Assembly: GCF_007126775.1 (NCBI RefSeq)
Contig: NZ_SLAP01000123.1
Coordinates: 1-64,000, forward strand
Source: Cecembia sp.
GTDB lineage: Bacteria; Bacteroidota; Bacteroidia; Cytophagales; Cyclobacteriaceae
DNA length: 64,000 bases
Direction of reading: 5' to 3'
This document shows, piece by piece, positions 1 through 8,216 of the stretch (positions within the stretch are counted from its first letter, which is position 1; each line of letters starts with the position of its first letter). The position numbers and the translations under genes were made by a program. Under the pieces are notes generated by a model. It had not been told where the DNA came from, searched no databases, and saw only the letters and a program-made list of their open reading frames with translations.

Positions 1-129
1 AAAGCTTCTGTAGACACCATCTTTTCGGATCCTTCAAAGTCTGAAAAAATGGGTAAAAATATAAAAAAACTAGCCAAGCCTGAGGCGGCTAATGAAATTG
101 TGAAAGCGATAGAAGGCATTCTTTTATGA
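1..129 (+). CDS. murG: MurG C-terminal fragment (UDP-GlcNAc transferase, lipid II synthesis), cut by window edge
   Basis: Frame 1 is open from the first base and gives 42 codons ending in TGA at 127-129, sharing ATGA with the murC start at 126. The tail, with KMGKNIKKLAKPEAANEI, has the helical form of a MurG C-terminus, and murG normally precedes murC in this cluster. MurG adds GlcNAc to lipid I on the inner face of the membrane to make lipid II. The name rests mainly on position, since the catalytic part lies outside the window. Confidence 0.8.
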   Translation, partial: KASVDTIFSDPSKSEKMGKNIKKLAKPEAANEIVKAIEGILL

Positions 130-1529
130 ATCTGAAGTCTTTACATAGCGTCCATTTCTTAGGTATCGGAGGTATCGGGATGAGTGCTTTGGCGAGGTGG
201 TTTAACCACATCGGCGCCAAGGTTAGCGGTTACGACCGTACCCCTTCTCCTTTGACCGAAGCGCTTGAAGCCGAGGGCATGCTGATAACTTATCAAGATC
301 AGATGGAGAATGTCCCTGCTGAAGTATTGGGAAATCCACCTGCTAGCTTGATCATTTGGACACCGGCTATGCCGAAGGATTCCATCCAGCTCAATTATTT
401 TATTGATCATGGATTTAAGGTAAAAAAACGCGCAGAAGTACTGGGCATGATCACTTCGGGGATGCCTACTATTGCGGTGGCAGGAACCCACGGTAAGACC
501 ACCACTTCCTCCATGATTGCCCATTTGCTCAAGTCAGGCGGAAAAAATATTGCTGCATTCTTAGGAGGTCTTACGCAGAATTACAACAGTAATCTTATTC
601 TCCATGATGAAAATGGTGCCGAAGTTACTGTGGTGGTGGAAGCAGATGAATTTGACAGGTCATTTTTGCACCTGCATCCCAATACGGCAGTACTGACCAG
701 TGCCGATCCAGATCATTTGGATATTTATGGAAATGATAGCCTTATGATGGAAGGTTTTAGGGCATTTATCGCTTTACTTCCTGAAAACGGGAGGCTTTAC
801 ATCCATCATAAGGCCTATGAAAAATTAGGTATTTCGAAGACTGCTGCTTTGAAGGTAAAGCAATATGGTAAGGACCAAGGTGAAATCAAAGCCGAAAACG
901 TGCAGGCAATGCCTGGGTTTTTCCGTTTTGATTATCAAGATCAGAAACGAAGAATTGATGGTCTTAAACTGAGTATGCCTGGATTTCATAATGTAGAAAA
1001 TGCCTTGGCAGCTATTGCTATTGCCTTGGATGAGGGATTGGAGACAGAAGTGATCCGTCAGGCTTTGACTTCCTACAAAGGGGTTAAGAGGAGGTTTGAA
1101 ATTTGGGTTCAGGAGGAGGATAGGGTTTTTATAGATGATTATGCACATCACCCTGAAGAGATTAGGGCCTTTTTGACTTCGGTCAAAGCCATGTATCCTG
1201 GTAAAAAATTAACTGCGGTATTTCAGCCGCATTTATATACGAGAACAAGGGATTTTGCCGAGGGCTTTTCTGAAAGCCTTTCATTGGCAGACGAGGTCAT
1301 TTTGCTGGATATCTATCCGGCAAGGGAACTCCCTATAGAGGGGGTAACAGCTTCCATGTTATTGGAAGGTATCCAAGCGCCACAAAAATCTTTGCAACGC
1401 AAAGAGGGTCTTTTGGATTACCTCAACAGCACAAAGGTGGAAGTTTTAGTGACAATAGGGGCAGGAGATATTGATAGATTGGTAGAACCGATTGCAAACT
1501 GGATGAAACAACATGAAAATCAGGTATAA
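126..1529 (+). CDS. murC: UDP-N-acetylmuramate--L-alanine ligase MurC
   Basis: MurC joins L-alanine to UDP-MurNAc using ATP, the first peptide step of peptidoglycan precursor synthesis in the cytoplasm. The 467-residue protein has the family's normal length. It shows the N-terminal nucleotide-sugar fold (HFLGIGGIGMSALA, about residues 10-23), the Mur ligase P-loop GTHGKTTT (120-127), the central motif VVEADEFDRSF, and a C-terminal domain with DDYAHHPEEI and FQPHLYTRT. The start overlaps murG by four bases and the end overlaps ftsQ by 17, so the genes are probably translationally coupled. Confidence 0.98.
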   Translation: MNLKSLHSVHFLGIGGIGMSALARWFNHIGAKVSGYDRTPSPLTEALEAEGMLITYQDQMENVPAEVLGNPPASLIIWTPAMPKDSIQLNYFIDHGFKVKKRAEVLGMITSGMPTIAVAGTHGKTTTSSMIAHLLKSGGKNIAAFLGGLTQNYNSNLILHDENGAEVTVVVEADEFDRSFLHLHPNTAVLTSADPDHLDIYGNDSLMMEGFRAFIALLPENGRLYIHHKAYEKLGISKTAALKVKQYGKDQGEIKAENVQAMPGFFRFDYQDQKRRIDGLKLSMPGFHNVENALAAIAIALDEGLETEVIRQALTSYKGVKRRFEIWVQEEDRVFIDDYAHHPEEIRAFLTSVKAMYPGKKLTAVFQPHLYTRTRDFAEGFSESLSLADEVILLDIYPARELPIEGVTASMLLEGIQAPQKSLQRKEGLLDYLNSTKVEVLVTIGAGDIDRLVEPIANWMKQHENQV

Positions 1530-2268
1530 AAAAGGCTTTTTATTCGGTATTCTCCTTTTGGTGTTGCTGGTATTCATCGGTTTCATTGAGAAAAAGAGTG
1601 CTGAGAGAAAACTATCTGGGATAGAAGTCCATGTCAAGGCGGTGAGCGATGTATATTTTGTTGACGAGAAAGATATCCTTAATGCTTTAAAAGGAGAATT
1701 TCCCCTTCTACAACCTGGGATTGCCTTTACGGAAATCAATCTTCATGATATTGAAAAGAAGGTAGAAAGCCATCCTTTCGTCAAGAATGCCGAAGTATTC
1801 GGAGACCAAAAGGGCAATTTGAAGGTAGAGATAGAGCAGCATGTTCCTTTGGCCAGGATCTCCCGTCCCAAGGCTGCTGATGGTTACATCTCTAAGGAAG
1901 GACTTATCCTGCCTACTTCTAACCATTATACTTCCCGTGTTTTAATCCTTTATGGCAATTATGCGGAAAAAATTCTGGAGATGAAGAATTTAGAGAAGGG
2001 TTATCCCGAGCTGATGGATCTGATCAGGTATATCTCTGAAGATCCTTTTTGGAGTGCCCAGATTACTGAACTGGAAATACCAAAAAAAGGAGATATCCGC
2101 ATGTACCAACAGGTTGGTAAGCAGGTCATTGAATTTGGGGAGGCTGTGGATATTGAAGAAAAATTTAAGAAAATCAACCTGTTTTACGAAGAGATCCTCC
2201 CGAAGAAGGGATGGAATACTTACAGCAGGGTAAACATTAAATACAAAGGCCAGATTGTTTGTGAATAA
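1513..2268 (+). CDS. ftsQ: Cell division protein FtsQ/DivIB
   Basis: A bitopic divisome protein of 251 residues. A short basic cytoplasmic head (MKIRYKKG) is followed by one membrane segment (FLFGILLLVLLVFIGFI, about 8-24). A POTRA-like region starts near VKAVSDVYFVDEKDIL and a beta-rich periplasmic domain follows. FtsQ links early cytoplasmic and later periplasmic division proteins. The sequence is poorly conserved, as usual, so the call rests on topology plus the place between murC and ftsA. It overlaps murC by 17 bases. Confidence 0.93.
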   Translation: MKIRYKKGFLFGILLLVLLVFIGFIEKKSAERKLSGIEVHVKAVSDVYFVDEKDILNALKGEFPLLQPGIAFTEINLHDIEKKVESHPFVKNAEVFGDQKGNLKVEIEQHVPLARISRPKAADGYISKEGLILPTSNHYTSRVLILYGNYAEKILEMKNLEKGYPELMDLIRYISEDPFWSAQITELEIPKKGDIRMYQQVGKQVIEFGEAVDIEEKFKKINLFYEEILPKKGWNTYSRVNIKYKGQIVCE

Positions 2269-2279
2269 TTGATGATGCT

Positions 2280-3596
2280 ATGGAAAACGACAAATTTATT
2301 GTAGGACTGGATATTGGAACTACCAAGATCTGTGCGGTGGTAGGCCGCAAAAACGAGTTTGGAAAACTTGAGGTATTGGGTATGGGTAAAGCCGTCTCTG
2401 ATGGGGTTATTCGTGGTATTGTTACCAATATCGACAAGACGGTCAATGCCATCCAAAAGGCAGTGAGTGATGCTTCTGATATGGCAGAGGTGGACATTGC
2501 CAATGTAATTGTTGGTATTGCCGGTCAGCATATCAGAAGTACAGTACATCATGGTGCCATCATCAGGAACCCCAACCAGGATGAAATCACCATAGAGGAT
2601 GTGCGCCGGTTAGCCAATGATATGGAGAATATTGTAGTCCCTCCGGGAAACACCATTATCCATGTCATGCCGCAGGATTATACAGTGGATTATGAAGACG
2701 GTATCAAAGACCCTGTAGGCATGTCCGGCTCTAAATTAGAAGCAGATTTCCACATCATCACTGCGCAAAGTACGGCCATTAATAACATCAACCGATGTGT
2801 TAAAAGAGCAGACCTGGTATCAAAAGACCTGATTCTTGAACCTTTGGCCAGTTCACTTTCCGTTCTGAGTGAAGAGGACAAAGAGGCTGGTGTCTGTTTG
2901 GTGGACATTGGTGGTGGAACCACAGATATAGCTATATTCTACGACAACATTATCCGGCATACAGCAGTCATCCCCTTGGGGGGCAACATCATCACTACGG
3001 ATATCAAGGAAGGATGTATGGTGCTTCACAATCAGGCCGAACTTTTAAAGACCAAATTTGGAAGAGCCATAGCAGAGGAAGCCAATCCCAATGAAATCGT
3101 CTCTATTCCAGGTTTGAGGAACAGGCCGCCAAAAGAAATATCCATTAAGAATCTGGCAGCGATTATTCAGGCTAGAATGGAAGAAATCATAGAGCATGTA
3201 CAAAATGAACTTGTTGCCAGTGGGCACTATAAAAAGCTTGCTGGGGGTATCGTATTGACAGGTGGAGGATCCATGCTTTCCGGAGTAGCTCAATTGTTTG
3301 AGTACATGACCGGATTGGATACAAGAATAGGATATCCCAATGAGCATTTGGGCAAATGTAAAGTTGATGAAATCAAAAGTCCCATGTATGCGACTTCTGT
3401 GGGCTTGGTCCTTGCCGGCTTCAAATCTTTTGATGAAAGGGAGGAGACTTATAGAAAACGCTACGAAACTGGAATGTACGTCAAAAATGACAATAAAGAG
3501 AAAAACAATGATTTGGCCTCAAATATATTCTCTAAAATGAGAATGAGATTAAAAGATATCATCACCAGTGATATCGGAGAAGATAATAATTACTAG
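2280..3596 (+). CDS. ftsA: Cell division ATPase FtsA
   Basis: An actin-like ATPase that anchors FtsZ filaments to the membrane and recruits the divisome. The 438 residues include phosphate-binding motifs GLDIGTTKICAVVG near the N-terminus and VCLVDIGGGTTDIAIF near 205-220, and an adenosine motif GGIVLTGGGSML near 320. The C-terminus has a basic amphipathic stretch (IFSKMRMRLKDIIT) fitting the membrane-targeting helix. It starts 11 bases after ftsQ and is separated from ftsZ by 96 bases with no clear promoter. Confidence 0.98.
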   Translation: MENDKFIVGLDIGTTKICAVVGRKNEFGKLEVLGMGKAVSDGVIRGIVTNIDKTVNAIQKAVSDASDMAEVDIANVIVGIAGQHIRSTVHHGAIIRNPNQDEITIEDVRRLANDMENIVVPPGNTIIHVMPQDYTVDYEDGIKDPVGMSGSKLEADFHIITAQSTAINNINRCVKRADLVSKDLILEPLASSLSVLSEEDKEAGVCLVDIGGGTTDIAIFYDNIIRHTAVIPLGGNIITTDIKEGCMVLHNQAELLKTKFGRAIAEEANPNEIVSIPGLRNRPPKEISIKNLAAIIQARMEEIIEHVQNELVASGHYKKLAGGIVLTGGGSMLSGVAQLFEYMTGLDTRIGYPNEHLGKCKVDEIKSPMYATSVGLVLAGFKSFDEREETYRKRYETGMYVKNDNKEKNNDLASNIFSKMRMRLKDIITSDIGEDNNY

Positions 3597-3692
3597 GGCT
3601 TATCATACTGGGGAGATGATGGGCTGTGCCTTTCATTTCCCTCCTAATCATTTGAAAATTAAATTCACCAACATAATAAAACGTCAGATAAC

Positions 3693-5330
3693 ATGAAAGA
3701 TTACCAATTTGATCTTCCCAAAAACCATAAATCAATCATCAAGGTGATTGGTGTAGGTGGGGGTGGTTCCAATGCTGTGAACCATATGTACAATCAAGGC
3801 ATTAAAGATGTCGAGTTTGTAGTAGTAAATACAGATGCCCAGGCACTTAAAAGTAGTCCAGTACCATTAAGGCTGCAATTAGGCGCTAACTTAACAGAAG
3901 GCTTAGGTGCAGGAGCAAATCCTGAAAAAGGCAAAAATGCTGCCCTGGAAAGTAAGGAAGATATCCGTGAACTCCTCTCCGATAAGACCAAAATGGTATT
4001 TATCACAGCCGGAATGGGTGGAGGAACAGGTACGGGAGCAGCACCGGTTATTGCAAAAATTGCCAAGGATATGGATATTCTTACCGTGGGGATTGTGACA
4101 GCACCCTTCATTTTTGAAGGTAGAAAGAAAATGCAGGCAGCCCAGCATGGCATAGAAGCCCTGAGAGAAAGTTGTGATACAGTTTTGGTCATTCTAAACG
4201 ATAAACTGAGAGAAATTTACGGAAATCTTGCCATTCGCTCTGCTTTTGCCAAGGCTGACAATGTATTGACTACTGCAGCAAAATCCATTGCAGAAATCAT
4301 TACAGTTCACCAAGACGTCAATGTGGATTTTGAGGATGTCAAGACTGTAATGAAGGATGCCGGAGCTGCAGTCATGGGTTCTGCTTCAGAAGAAGGAGAA
4401 GGCAGGGCCATCAGGGCGGCAGAAAAAGCCATTGCGTCTCCCCTGCTGAATAATGTGGATATCAAAGGAGCCCAGAAAATTTTACTTTCGATCATGTCAG
4501 GAGAAGAAGATGAACTTTCTATGGATGAGTTGAGTGAAATCACTGAATATATCCAAGAGAGAGCAGGAGAAGATGCGGATGTGATTTTTGGTCAGGGTAT
4601 TGATCAGGAATTGGGCAAAGCCATTAGGGTTACCGTAATTGCGACGGGGTTTAAAATGGACAAACTCACTTCTGATGGGCCTAAAAAGGAGATAAAAAGT
4701 GCAGCTCAGGAGGCTGAAGAGAATGATTCCGTAAAAAAAGTAATTGATCTGGAGTCAGGAAAAACTTCCAAAGTAGATCAGGATGCTGTATCAGAGGCGG
4801 GACAAACATTTACATTTACCTTCAGTAAGCCGCTTTTTACACCGGCCAATGATGAAAATACAGAGGAAGAAGCTTCAAAAATCAGCAATCAAAAGGAAAT
4901 TGAACCTGTGAAATCTGTTCAGGTGGAGGATGAAGATGAAGAAGAGTTTGAATTTGTACCTGCTCAGCCTGAGACCAAAAAAGTAGTTTTTGAGTTGCCT
5001 TCAGAAAAAGAGGAAGCTCCTGAATTGCCAAAAACTGAAAAGCCCAAGCAAGAGCCGGTAGGGGTTTACAGCAATGATTATTATGAGCAACTAAGACAGA
5101 AGGCCATTCAAAAAGCATATGAGCGTTTTGAAAAATTAAAGAATATAAAGACCTATTCTCAATCTCCTGAGGAGTTTAAGGACAAATTGGAAACTCCTGC
5201 TTATATCCGCAAGCAAGTGAAATTATCGGATGTACAGCACAGTTCTGAAAGGAGCATTTCCAGATTTAATCTGACAGATGAGAATGAATTTTTGAAAAAC
5301 AATAGGTTTTTACACGATAATGTTGATTGA
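3693..5330 (+). CDS. ftsZ: Cell division tubulin homologue FtsZ, long form with C-terminal extension
   Basis: The GTPase that forms the Z-ring. The core (to about residue 325) has GGGGSNAVN near 22-30, the tubulin signature GGGTGTGAAPV and the T7-loop region around VDFEDVKTVM. At 545 residues it is much longer than E. coli FtsZ (383), because of an acidic, Glu/Pro-rich linker of about 170 residues. ETPAYIRKQVKL (500-511) resembles the E. coli tail DIPAFLRKQ that binds FtsA and ZipA. A further 34 residues ending FLHDNVD follow it. The stop codon lies in an inverted repeat shared with the convergent gene. Confidence 0.98.
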   Translation: MKDYQFDLPKNHKSIIKVIGVGGGGSNAVNHMYNQGIKDVEFVVVNTDAQALKSSPVPLRLQLGANLTEGLGAGANPEKGKNAALESKEDIRELLSDKTKMVFITAGMGGGTGTGAAPVIAKIAKDMDILTVGIVTAPFIFEGRKKMQAAQHGIEALRESCDTVLVILNDKLREIYGNLAIRSAFAKADNVLTTAAKSIAEIITVHQDVNVDFEDVKTVMKDAGAAVMGSASEEGEGRAIRAAEKAIASPLLNNVDIKGAQKILLSIMSGEEDELSMDELSEITEYIQERAGEDADVIFGQGIDQELGKAIRVTVIATGFKMDKLTSDGPKKEIKSAAQEAEENDSVKKVIDLESGKTSKVDQDAVSEAGQTFTFTFSKPLFTPANDENTEEEASKISNQKEIEPVKSVQVEDEDEEEFEFVPAQPETKKVVFELPSEKEEAPELPKTEKPKQEPVGVYSNDYYEQLRQKAIQKAYERFEKLKNIKTYSQSPEEFKDKLETPAYIRKQVKLSDVQHSSERSISRFNLTDENEFLKNNRFLHDNVD

Positions 5331-5350
5331 TTTATTAAAAATCAATCAAC
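5322..5350. terminator. Shared inverted repeat between convergent ftsZ and FMN reductase genes
   Basis: A perfect 12-bp stem (GTTGATTGATTT / AAATCAATCAAC) with a 5-base loop. The left arm holds the ftsZ stop, and the loop and right arm hold the stop and last codons of the opposite gene. No long T-tract follows on either strand, so it is a hairpin well placed for bidirectional 3'-end formation but only a moderate terminator call. Confidence 0.55.
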
Positions 5351-5859
5351 ATTTCTGCCTGGGAGTGAAGCAATTCCATGTACAGCCTGTTGGTGAGCAG
5401 GTTATCTGACAAATTTTCCTCAATCTTAGCAAGTTTAGGTTTGAGGGCGAGTACATGCATCCCAAGGTAATGGAAGATGTCGGTGAGGTGGCTCAATGCG
5501 ATGCCACCCCCGCCTATTCCAGAGGAGAGGCCCACCAAGGCACATTTTTTATTCCGAAAGGCATTGGGATAGGTCATCCCATCAATAAAGGATTTGAGAA
5601 TTCCCGGAAAGGAGCCGTTGTATTCCGGAACGATAAACACAAACTTTTCTCCTGTTTTGACTTTTTCATGAAATAAATTGAAGGCAGCGTTTTTGCCATT
5701 GTTTTGGTATAGTGCAGAAAAGACAAAATCATGTGGCAAGTCCTTTAAATTCAGGATTTCTGATGGACTGCCTTTTTCTAAAAGTATTTTTTGGTAGAAA
5801 AGTGCTATGGTATGGGAGAGGGAATCAGGGCGATTGGTACTTACGATGATTTTGATCAT
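5335..5859 (-). CDS. NAD(P)H-dependent FMN reductase family flavoprotein
   Basis: A 174-residue flavodoxin-fold protein. The first strand and phosphate loop (MIKIIVSTNRPDSLSH) and the motif VPEYNGSFPGILKSFIDG match the NADPH-dependent FMN reductase family, where that loop contacts FMN. Members reduce FMN, quinones or azo dyes in the cytoplasm; the substrate cannot be read here. A glycine-rich stretch (SSGIGGGGIAL) sits where the family has its second flavin loop. The gene converges on ftsZ with four bases between stop codons and stands alone. Confidence 0.88.
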   Translation of the reverse strand: MIKIIVSTNRPDSLSHTIALFYQKILLEKGSPSEILNLKDLPHDFVFSALYQNNGKNAAFNLFHEKVKTGEKFVFIVPEYNGSFPGILKSFIDGMTYPNAFRNKKCALVGLSSGIGGGGIALSHLTDIFHYLGMHVLALKPKLAKIEENLSDNLLTNRLYMELLHSQAEMLIDF

Positions 5860-5981
5860 ATTGAGGCTGGTCTGTTTTATTTGAGAAATACTACAATGCC
5901 AAAAGTTAAATAGTTTCCGAATTGTTTAAATTTTATGGCCGAAAAGCCATTATTACTTAACTTAGGGAAAATTTTAGTTGT

Positions 5982-6818
5982 ATGAGAGAAGAACCCCATA
6001 TTCCCTACGAAGAGCAAATCCGTCATGCTTTTGAATACATACATCATAAGCATTCAGGTCCTTTAGAAATAGGCATTATCCTTGGAACCGGCTTGGGACA
6101 GTTGATACACAATATAGAATTGGTATTGGAAATTCCTTATGAGGAAATTCCTTTTTTTCCTGTTTCTACAGTAGAAAGCCATAAGGGCAAATTGATCATT
6201 GGAAAGCTTTCTGGTAAATGGGTACTTGCGATGCAGGGGCGTTTTCATTATTATGAAGGGTATTCCATGAAGCAAGTTACTTTCCCGGTCAGGGTGATGA
6301 AAATGTTGGGAATACATCAGCTATTTGTGTCCAATGCTGCCGGAGGCCTGAATCCTGATTATGGAATAGGGGAATTGATGATCATCAATGACCATATAGA
6401 TTTATTTCCGGAAAACCCCCTAAGGGGGAATAACTTAGATCAATTTGGTGTCAGATTTCCCGATATGTCTGAACCTTATGATCTATCCCTGATACAACAT
6501 GCCTTCAGCATAGCCAAAAACAATGGTTTACATGTTCATCAAGGGGTATATGCAGCTGTTCAGGGGCCCAACCTAGAGACAGAGGCTGAATACAAATACC
6601 TCCGCACAATCGGTGCAGACGCCATTGGTATGAGTACTATCCCCGAGGTGATTGTGGCCAGACATATGGAATTGCCGGTTTTTGCCATTTCTGCGATCAC
6701 TGATTTATGTTCACCGGGAAATATCAAAAAAGTACGTATCGATGAAGTATTGGCAGCTGCTGCCATAGCTGAACCTGGGATGAGCTTGATCATCCGGGAG
6801 TTGGTAAAGCGGGTTTAA
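5982..6818 (+). CDS. Purine nucleoside phosphorylase, trimeric PNP family (paralogue A, Asp at base-specificity site)
   Basis: PNPs split purine nucleosides with phosphate into free base and ribose-1-phosphate for salvage. The 278-residue protein shows the family motifs LGTGLGQL, MQGRFHYYEGY, SNAAGGLNPDYGIGE and GADAIGMSTIPEVIVARH. The conserved base-contacting Glu is at E199 (GPNLET). Aligning the ungapped GMST-to-TD segment with human PNP puts D241 at the site of human Asn243. That Asn favours 6-oxopurines, and an Asp there is known to favour adenosine-type bases. The protein may therefore have a shifted specificity. A paralogue lies 89 bases downstream on the same strand. Confidence 0.93.
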   Translation: MREEPHIPYEEQIRHAFEYIHHKHSGPLEIGIILGTGLGQLIHNIELVLEIPYEEIPFFPVSTVESHKGKLIIGKLSGKWVLAMQGRFHYYEGYSMKQVTFPVRVMKMLGIHQLFVSNAAGGLNPDYGIGELMIINDHIDLFPENPLRGNNLDQFGVRFPDMSEPYDLSLIQHAFSIAKNNGLHVHQGVYAAVQGPNLETEAEYKYLRTIGADAIGMSTIPEVIVARHMELPVFAISAITDLCSPGNIKKVRIDEVLAAAAIAEPGMSLIIRELVKRV

Positions 6819-6870
6819 GGTTTAATGTTATGTTTAGAAAATTTTCAGTTACAGTCGAGTGAGAATTAGA

Positions 6871-6898
6871 TAGTACATGGTACTTTGTACTATGTACA
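6871..6898 (+). repeat. Four-unit GTAC-centred heptamer repeat, able to fold as a hairpin
   Basis: Four successive 7-base units (TAGTACA, TGGTACT, TTGTACT, ATGTACA) keep GTAC at a fixed 7-base period. The inner part also forms an 11-bp stem with one G-T pair (GTACATGGTAC / GTACTATGTAC, 3-base loop). It ends 9 bases before the second PNP start, so it would lie in that gene's leader. Function unknown. Confidence 0.6.
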
Positions 6899-6907
6899 AA
6901 AGAAATT

Positions 6908-7702
6908 ATGCTTCAGGAAGCCACGCAATATTTGAAAGATAAAACCTCATTTGTTCCGGAAACAGGTATCATTCTGGGTTCAGGGCTTGGTGGATTGGTG
7001 CATTATTTGGACATCAGGAACAGGTTTCCCTATGCAGAAATTCCCGGTTTCCCTGTTTCTACGGTCGAAGGCCATTCAGGGGAGTTGATTTTTGCATACT
7101 TAAACGGTCAGGCCTTGTTAGTAATGAATGGTCGCTTCCATTATTACGAAGGTTATGGTATGGAAACGGTGGTTTTCCCCATTAGGGTGATGCACCTTAT
7201 GGGTGTAAAGCGGCTGATAATAACCAATGCTGCAGGAGGGCTCAATCCGGATTTCGAAGTAGGGGATATCATGCTGATTGAAGACATCATCAGCCTTTTA
7301 CCTGATAACCCTTTAAGGGGGACAAATAAAGAAAGTTTAGGGCCTAGATTTTCTGAAATGTCTGCTCCTTTCGACCTTGATTGGATGGCCAAGGTGAATC
7401 AGGCAGCAACAAAATTAGAGATAGATTTAAAAAAAGGCGTATATATCGGTGTGCAGGGGCCTAAATTGGAGAGTAGGGCAGAAATTCATTATTTGCGGAT
7501 GATAGGAGGGGATGCCGTGGGCATGAGTACCGTACCTGAGGTAATTGCTGCCAGGCATATGGGGATAAAAGTATTGGCTTTTTCTGTGATCACCAATGAG
7601 AGTATTCCTAAGGTCTCCAAAATATTTACCCATGAAGAAGTGGTGGCGGTAGCGAAAAAGGCAGGGGAAAAGTTGGTAAGCTTGGTAAGGGGGGTGATTT
7701 AA
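6908..7702 (+). CDS. Purine nucleoside phosphorylase, trimeric PNP family (paralogue B, Asn at base-specificity site)
   Basis: The second PNP copy, 264 residues, with LGSGLGGLVHY, MNGRFHYYEGYG, TNAAGGLNPDFEVGD, GVQGPKLESRAE and GMSTVPEVIAARHMG. Here the residue matching human Asn243 is Asn (N230 in VITNES) and the base-binding Glu is E188, the classical inosine/guanosine-specific pattern. It is the likely 6-oxopurine enzyme of the pair. The divergence from the upstream copy, at this site and over the whole length, points to an old duplication kept for different substrates, not a recent copy. A hairpin terminator follows at 7781. Confidence 0.94.
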   Translation: MLQEATQYLKDKTSFVPETGIILGSGLGGLVHYLDIRNRFPYAEIPGFPVSTVEGHSGELIFAYLNGQALLVMNGRFHYYEGYGMETVVFPIRVMHLMGVKRLIITNAAGGLNPDFEVGDIMLIEDIISLLPDNPLRGTNKESLGPRFSEMSAPFDLDWMAKVNQAATKLEIDLKKGVYIGVQGPKLESRAEIHYLRMIGGDAVGMSTVPEVIAARHMGIKVLAFSVITNESIPKVSKIFTHEEVVAVAKKAGEKLVSLVRGVI

Positions 7703-8216
7703 ACTTCTTCTCAAACCCAGCAAATTTCAAATTTTTGAACAAAAATTGCATTTTTTTCGGACAGATACTGTCCAAAACCCAAAAATACCCTGTACTGGGT
7801 ATTTTTTTTATAAAAACTAAACCCTATTTTGAAATCGAGTCAAAAAAGACGACCCTAATTTATTCGCGGAAGTGTAATTTTTCAAAGGAGCTAATGAATC
7901 TCCCTCTGGTCGATTTGAAAACGCAAACTCAAATTTTATTTCCTCTGTAAACCTTGAGGAATCTGTCAAAGTAAAGTAATCTCCTTTTTTCAAGAATTTA
8001 CACCATTCTTTCAATACTTTTTTTAAAGCCGATGTCGGAAATCTTGCACGTCGAATTCAGGTTTTCGATAAAACTTAAAGCTTTGATTGTAATTTCGGGA
8101 CTTGGCGGGCCTTGTCTTTAAAATTGTGAAAAATAATCGCTGATCAAGTCAAAATCAAAGTCATTTGTATTTTATCTTTTTTACTCATTCGTTAAATGTT
8201 ATCATCAAATCCAGGA
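7703..8216. other. 514-base intergenic region without a supported gene
   Basis: It lies between the second PNP and the convergent acetyltransferase. It holds a good terminator near 7781-7808. The two track ORFs (7735-7950 + and 7817-8014 -) lack recognisable domains. The minus frame can be read upstream of its TTG start through SALKKVLKEWCKFLKKGDYF, which looks protein-like, so a decayed gene is possible. I cannot name a parent family. Confidence 0.5.
7781..7808 (+). terminator. Rho-independent terminator after the PNP pair
   Basis: AAAAATACCC and GGGTATTTTT pair over 10 bp around a 6-base loop (TGTACT), followed by more T residues. It lies 79 bases beyond the second PNP stop. The A-run on the left arm lets it work in the opposite direction too. 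Confidence 0.85.

Noticed and set aside
7735-7950. 71-residue plus-strand ORF after the second PNP
   Set aside because: It runs through the terminator hairpin, has no domain-like sequence and no plausible promoter.
7817-8014. 65-residue minus-strand ORF
   Set aside because: TTG start, no recognisable family; kept only as a possible remnant.
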